DNA of 6,305 nt from Campylobacteraceae bacterium. GTDB lineage: Bacteria > Campylobacterota > Campylobacteria > Campylobacterales > Sulfurovaceae. The notes under the pieces are model-generated. The model did no database searches and was not told the origin of the DNA. It was given only the letters and a program-made list of their open reading frames with translations. The DNA lies in the NCBI GenBank assembly GCA_027063325.1, contig JAMOSA010000265.1:1-6305 (forward strand). Direction: 5' to 3'. Below are positions 5,588 through 6,305 of the stretch, in pieces (the stretch's first letter is position 1; each line of letters begins with the position of its first letter). The position numbers and the translations under genes are program-made.

Positions 5588-5870
5588 CTTGTGATACCTT
5601 TGAGAGTATATAATCAATAGAGCTTTTTATACTCTTAAATGGTGTAGTGTTTGGATCCATGGTATGCTCATTTGCTATTTGAATATACTCATTAGTCAAT
5701 TTTTGCAACTCATCTTCTATGCCCATTACAAAATCAAGTACTGCCATAGAGTCTAACTCTTCAAAGAGTAAAGTATCTTCGGTTGGATCTTTTAAATTTT
5801 GATTATTTAACTCCTCATTGATTGAAGATATTACACTAAATACAATCTCTTTTATATTTTCTCTATTCAC
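5580..5870 (-). CDS. Acyl carrier protein 1 (FkbH-partner type), GTG start
   Basis: A 96-residue acidic carrier protein with the phosphopantetheine Ser41 in LDSMAVLDFV. It is longer than ACP 2, with a long segment after helix II (about residues 56-78) before the final helix. It directly follows the fkbH-type gene (2 bp apart) and precedes the ketosynthase gene (8-bp overlap), the position usual for the ACP that receives the glyceryl group from an FkbH protein; that pairing is inference from context. Translation must begin at GTG (5870-5868): the next in-frame Met is residue 42, inside the carrier motif, and AAAGGAG lies 7 bp before the GTG. Confidence 0.9.
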   Translation of the reverse strand: MNRENIKEIVFSVISSINEELNNQNLKDPTEDTLLFEELDSMAVLDFVMGIEDELQKLTNEYIQIANEHTMDPNTTPFKSIKSSIDYILSKVSQDG

Positions 5871-5872
5871 TA

Positions 5873-6305
5873 CTACTCTCCTTTGGTTACTTTGATATAC
5901 TCTTTTGTTTTAGCTTTATATTTATATTTGTAATACTTTATACCATCTTTGGTATCAATCAATTCAAATCCTAATCTATCATATAGATTTTCAACTTGCA
6001 TATTTTTGGCACTTGGAATATATACACTATTTAGATTTCCTTTAGACTCTTTTATGAGTATATCCATAATTCTATCTTCTATACCTCTGCCAAGAACTCT
6101 GCAACTTAGCAAAAGTGTATCTATTGTATTATCAATAATAATAGCTACACCAACTATACCCATATCACCAAATCTATCTTTTACTCTAAATGAGAATACC
6201 TTTTGGCTACTCATAAGCTTTTCTATCTGTGCTTGTGAATATCTCTTGGTTGTAAGATTAAATTGATTTGTTTTATTGACAAGTTGAGTGATTCTAGCTA
6301 TCTGT
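5873..6305 (-). CDS. FkbH-like HAD-IIIC protein, C-terminal GNAT-like domain (5' end outside window)
   Basis: The last 143 residues of an FkbH-family protein. Family members join an N-terminal HAD subclass IIIC phosphatase domain to a C-terminal GNAT-like acyltransferase domain, dephosphorylate 1,3-bisphosphoglycerate and load the glyceryl group onto a stand-alone ACP. The frame is open to the right edge, so the Met at 6214 is internal. The in-frame codons upstream of it read NKTNQFNLTTKRYS (6277-6236), the segment typical just before the GNAT-like domain. Further marks are FSFRVKDRFGDMGIVGV, then LLSCRVLGRGIED, YIPSAKN and LYDRLGFE. The catalytic Asp residues of the HAD domain are outside the window, so activity cannot be judged. 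It is the most upstream gene seen of the minus-strand operon. Confidence 0.9.
   Translation of the reverse strand, partial: QIARITQLVNKTNQFNLTTKRYSQAQIEKLMSSQKVFSFRVKDRFGDMGIVGVAIIIDNTIDTLLLSCRVLGRGIEDRIMDILIKESKGNLNSVYIPSAKNMQVENLYDRLGFELIDTKDGIKYYKYKYKAKTKEYIKVTKGE
5878..5884 (-). promoter_or_regulatory. Shine-Dalgarno that fixes the GTG start of ACP 1
   Basis: AAAGGAG on the minus strand, with a 7-bp spacer to GTG at 5870. The same bases encode the last Lys-Gly-Glu of the upstream FkbH-type protein, so the site is embedded in that gene's end and fits coupled translation. Confidence 0.75.

Noticed and set aside
5588..5617. Upstream ATG (5617) as start of the ketosynthase
   Set aside because: It would add ten residues that are the out-of-frame image of the ACP 1 C-terminus and enlarge the overlap to 38 bp; the ATG at 5587 fits the domain start and has its own ribosome binding site.

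Overview
The window is AT-rich and most resembles a free-living member of the Campylobacterota (a Sulfurovum/Sulfurimonas-type organism). Three things point there: a CmoA-type tRNA-modification methyltransferase, a FadL-type outer-membrane porin, and an acyl-carrier-protein cassette like those in epsilonproteobacterial surface-glycan and flagellin-glycosylation loci. The genus is an inference from protein character, not from a marker gene.

Layout. Bases 1-1761 carry two plus-strand genes: the 3' part of a FadL-family porin (its start lies left of the window) and, 7 bp later, cmoA. Bases 1762-2072 are a 311-bp convergent intergenic region. It holds a dense group of TTCAC-core 9-mers resembling epsilonproteobacterial DnaA boxes, in two groups that face each other across a roughly 91% AT core, followed by a stem-loop terminator. 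From 6305 down to 2073 runs a minus-strand operon of nine tightly packed genes: FkbH-type HAD-IIIC protein (5' end outside the window), ACP 1, KAS III (FabH-like), ACP 2, SDR ketoreductase, VOC protein, NeuD/PglD-type left-handed beta-helix acyltransferase, acylphosphatase, and a small Cys-rich orphan.

How it may work together. The first seven genes of the operon form a miniature dissociated acyl-assembly line. In characterised systems FkbH proteins take the glyceryl group of 1,3-bisphosphoglycerate and load it on a stand-alone ACP. A KAS III with an intact Cys-His-Asn triad could then condense it with, or onto, a second ACP-bound unit. The SDR could reduce the keto group, the VOC protein could adjust stereochemistry or rearrange the product, and the beta-helix acyltransferase could move the finished acyl group onto an amino sugar. 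FkbH + ACP + FabH-like KAS III is also the core gene set of tetronate biosynthesis, and FkbH/FabH2/ACP genes occur in the Campylobacter jejuni flagellin glycosylation locus, where glyceric-acid-decorated pseudaminic acid is known. The actual product here cannot be read from the sequence.

Gene junctions in the operon overlap by 4-13 bp or are separated by 2-10 bp, with Shine-Dalgarno sequences inside the upstream coding ends, so translational coupling is likely. No promoter for this operon lies within the window.
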